A stretch of 34,631 nt of DNA from Pseudomonadota bacterium (lineage in GTDB: Bacteria; Pseudomonadota; Gammaproteobacteria; Burkholderiales; Burkholderiaceae_C), in NCBI GenBank assembly GCA_021830925.1, contig JAKBNS010000181.1, positions 1-34,631 on the forward strand, written 5' to 3'. Below the pieces are notes generated by a model. The model made no database searches and had not been told where the DNA came from. It saw nothing but the letters and a program-made list of their open reading frames with translations. Within the stretch, counting starts at the first letter, position 1. Every line of letters starts with the position of its first letter. Positions 34,622-34,631 of the stretch are shown piece by piece. The translations under genes were made by a program, and so were the position numbers.

Positions 34622-34631
34622 CGGACTGGAG

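Overview
The window is a chromosomal segment of a Gram-negative, polarly-type flagellated betaproteobacterium, probably of the order Burkholderiales. The evidence is the very high G+C, a betaproteobacterial trimeric porin, an etfB-etfA-acyl-CoA dehydrogenase cluster, a wrbA/yihY pair and a sigma-54-linked flagellar cluster. Genes are packed tightly. No stretch of 300 bases or more lacks a gene, and I see no tRNA, rRNA, insertion sequence, prophage or CRISPR array.

Layout. (1) 1-3100, minus: a three-gene set of thymidine/AMP phosphorylase-family enzyme, PRPP-synthetase-like protein and an MBL/beta-CASP metallohydrolase that runs off the left edge. It looks like nucleotide or RNA salvage. (2) 3211-6481, minus: WrbA-type quinone reductase, FAD-linked D-2-hydroxyacid dehydrogenase and a Kch-like potassium channel, all chained by 4-nt stop/start overlaps. 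(3) 6493-8319, plus: YihY-family membrane protein and an unrecognised 141-aa protein. (4) 8329-10624, minus: porin, a strong hairpin, then beta-carbonic anhydrase coupled to an unrecognised 101-aa protein. (5) 10858-15427, minus: etfB, etfA, acyl-CoA dehydrogenase and nitronate monooxygenase, with a dyad at the likely promoter and stacked hairpins between the last two genes. (6) 15540-18706, minus: class II deacetylase, ECHDC3-like crotonase and MscS-type channel.

(7) 18811-24332, plus: MoxR ATPase, DUF58 protein, TgpA-type transglutaminase, then a small PA2779-family protein and a PA2778-family lipoprotein peptidase with TPRs. This looks like one periplasm-facing module. (8) 24343-34621, minus: a sigma-54 activator gene, a well-formed sigma-54 promoter, then fliE-fliF-fliG-fliH-fliI-fliJ-fliK-fliM-fliN, covering the MS ring, rotor/switch, export ATPase and hook-length control. 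fliL is missing between fliK and fliM, and fliOPQR do not follow fliN.

Most of this is recognisable core or near-core gene content. The least-described parts are the MoxR/TgpA/PA2779/PA2778 module, the phosphorylase/PRPP/MBL set and the small protein coupled to carbonic anhydrase. All assignments come from reading translated sequence and motifs; no database search was run.
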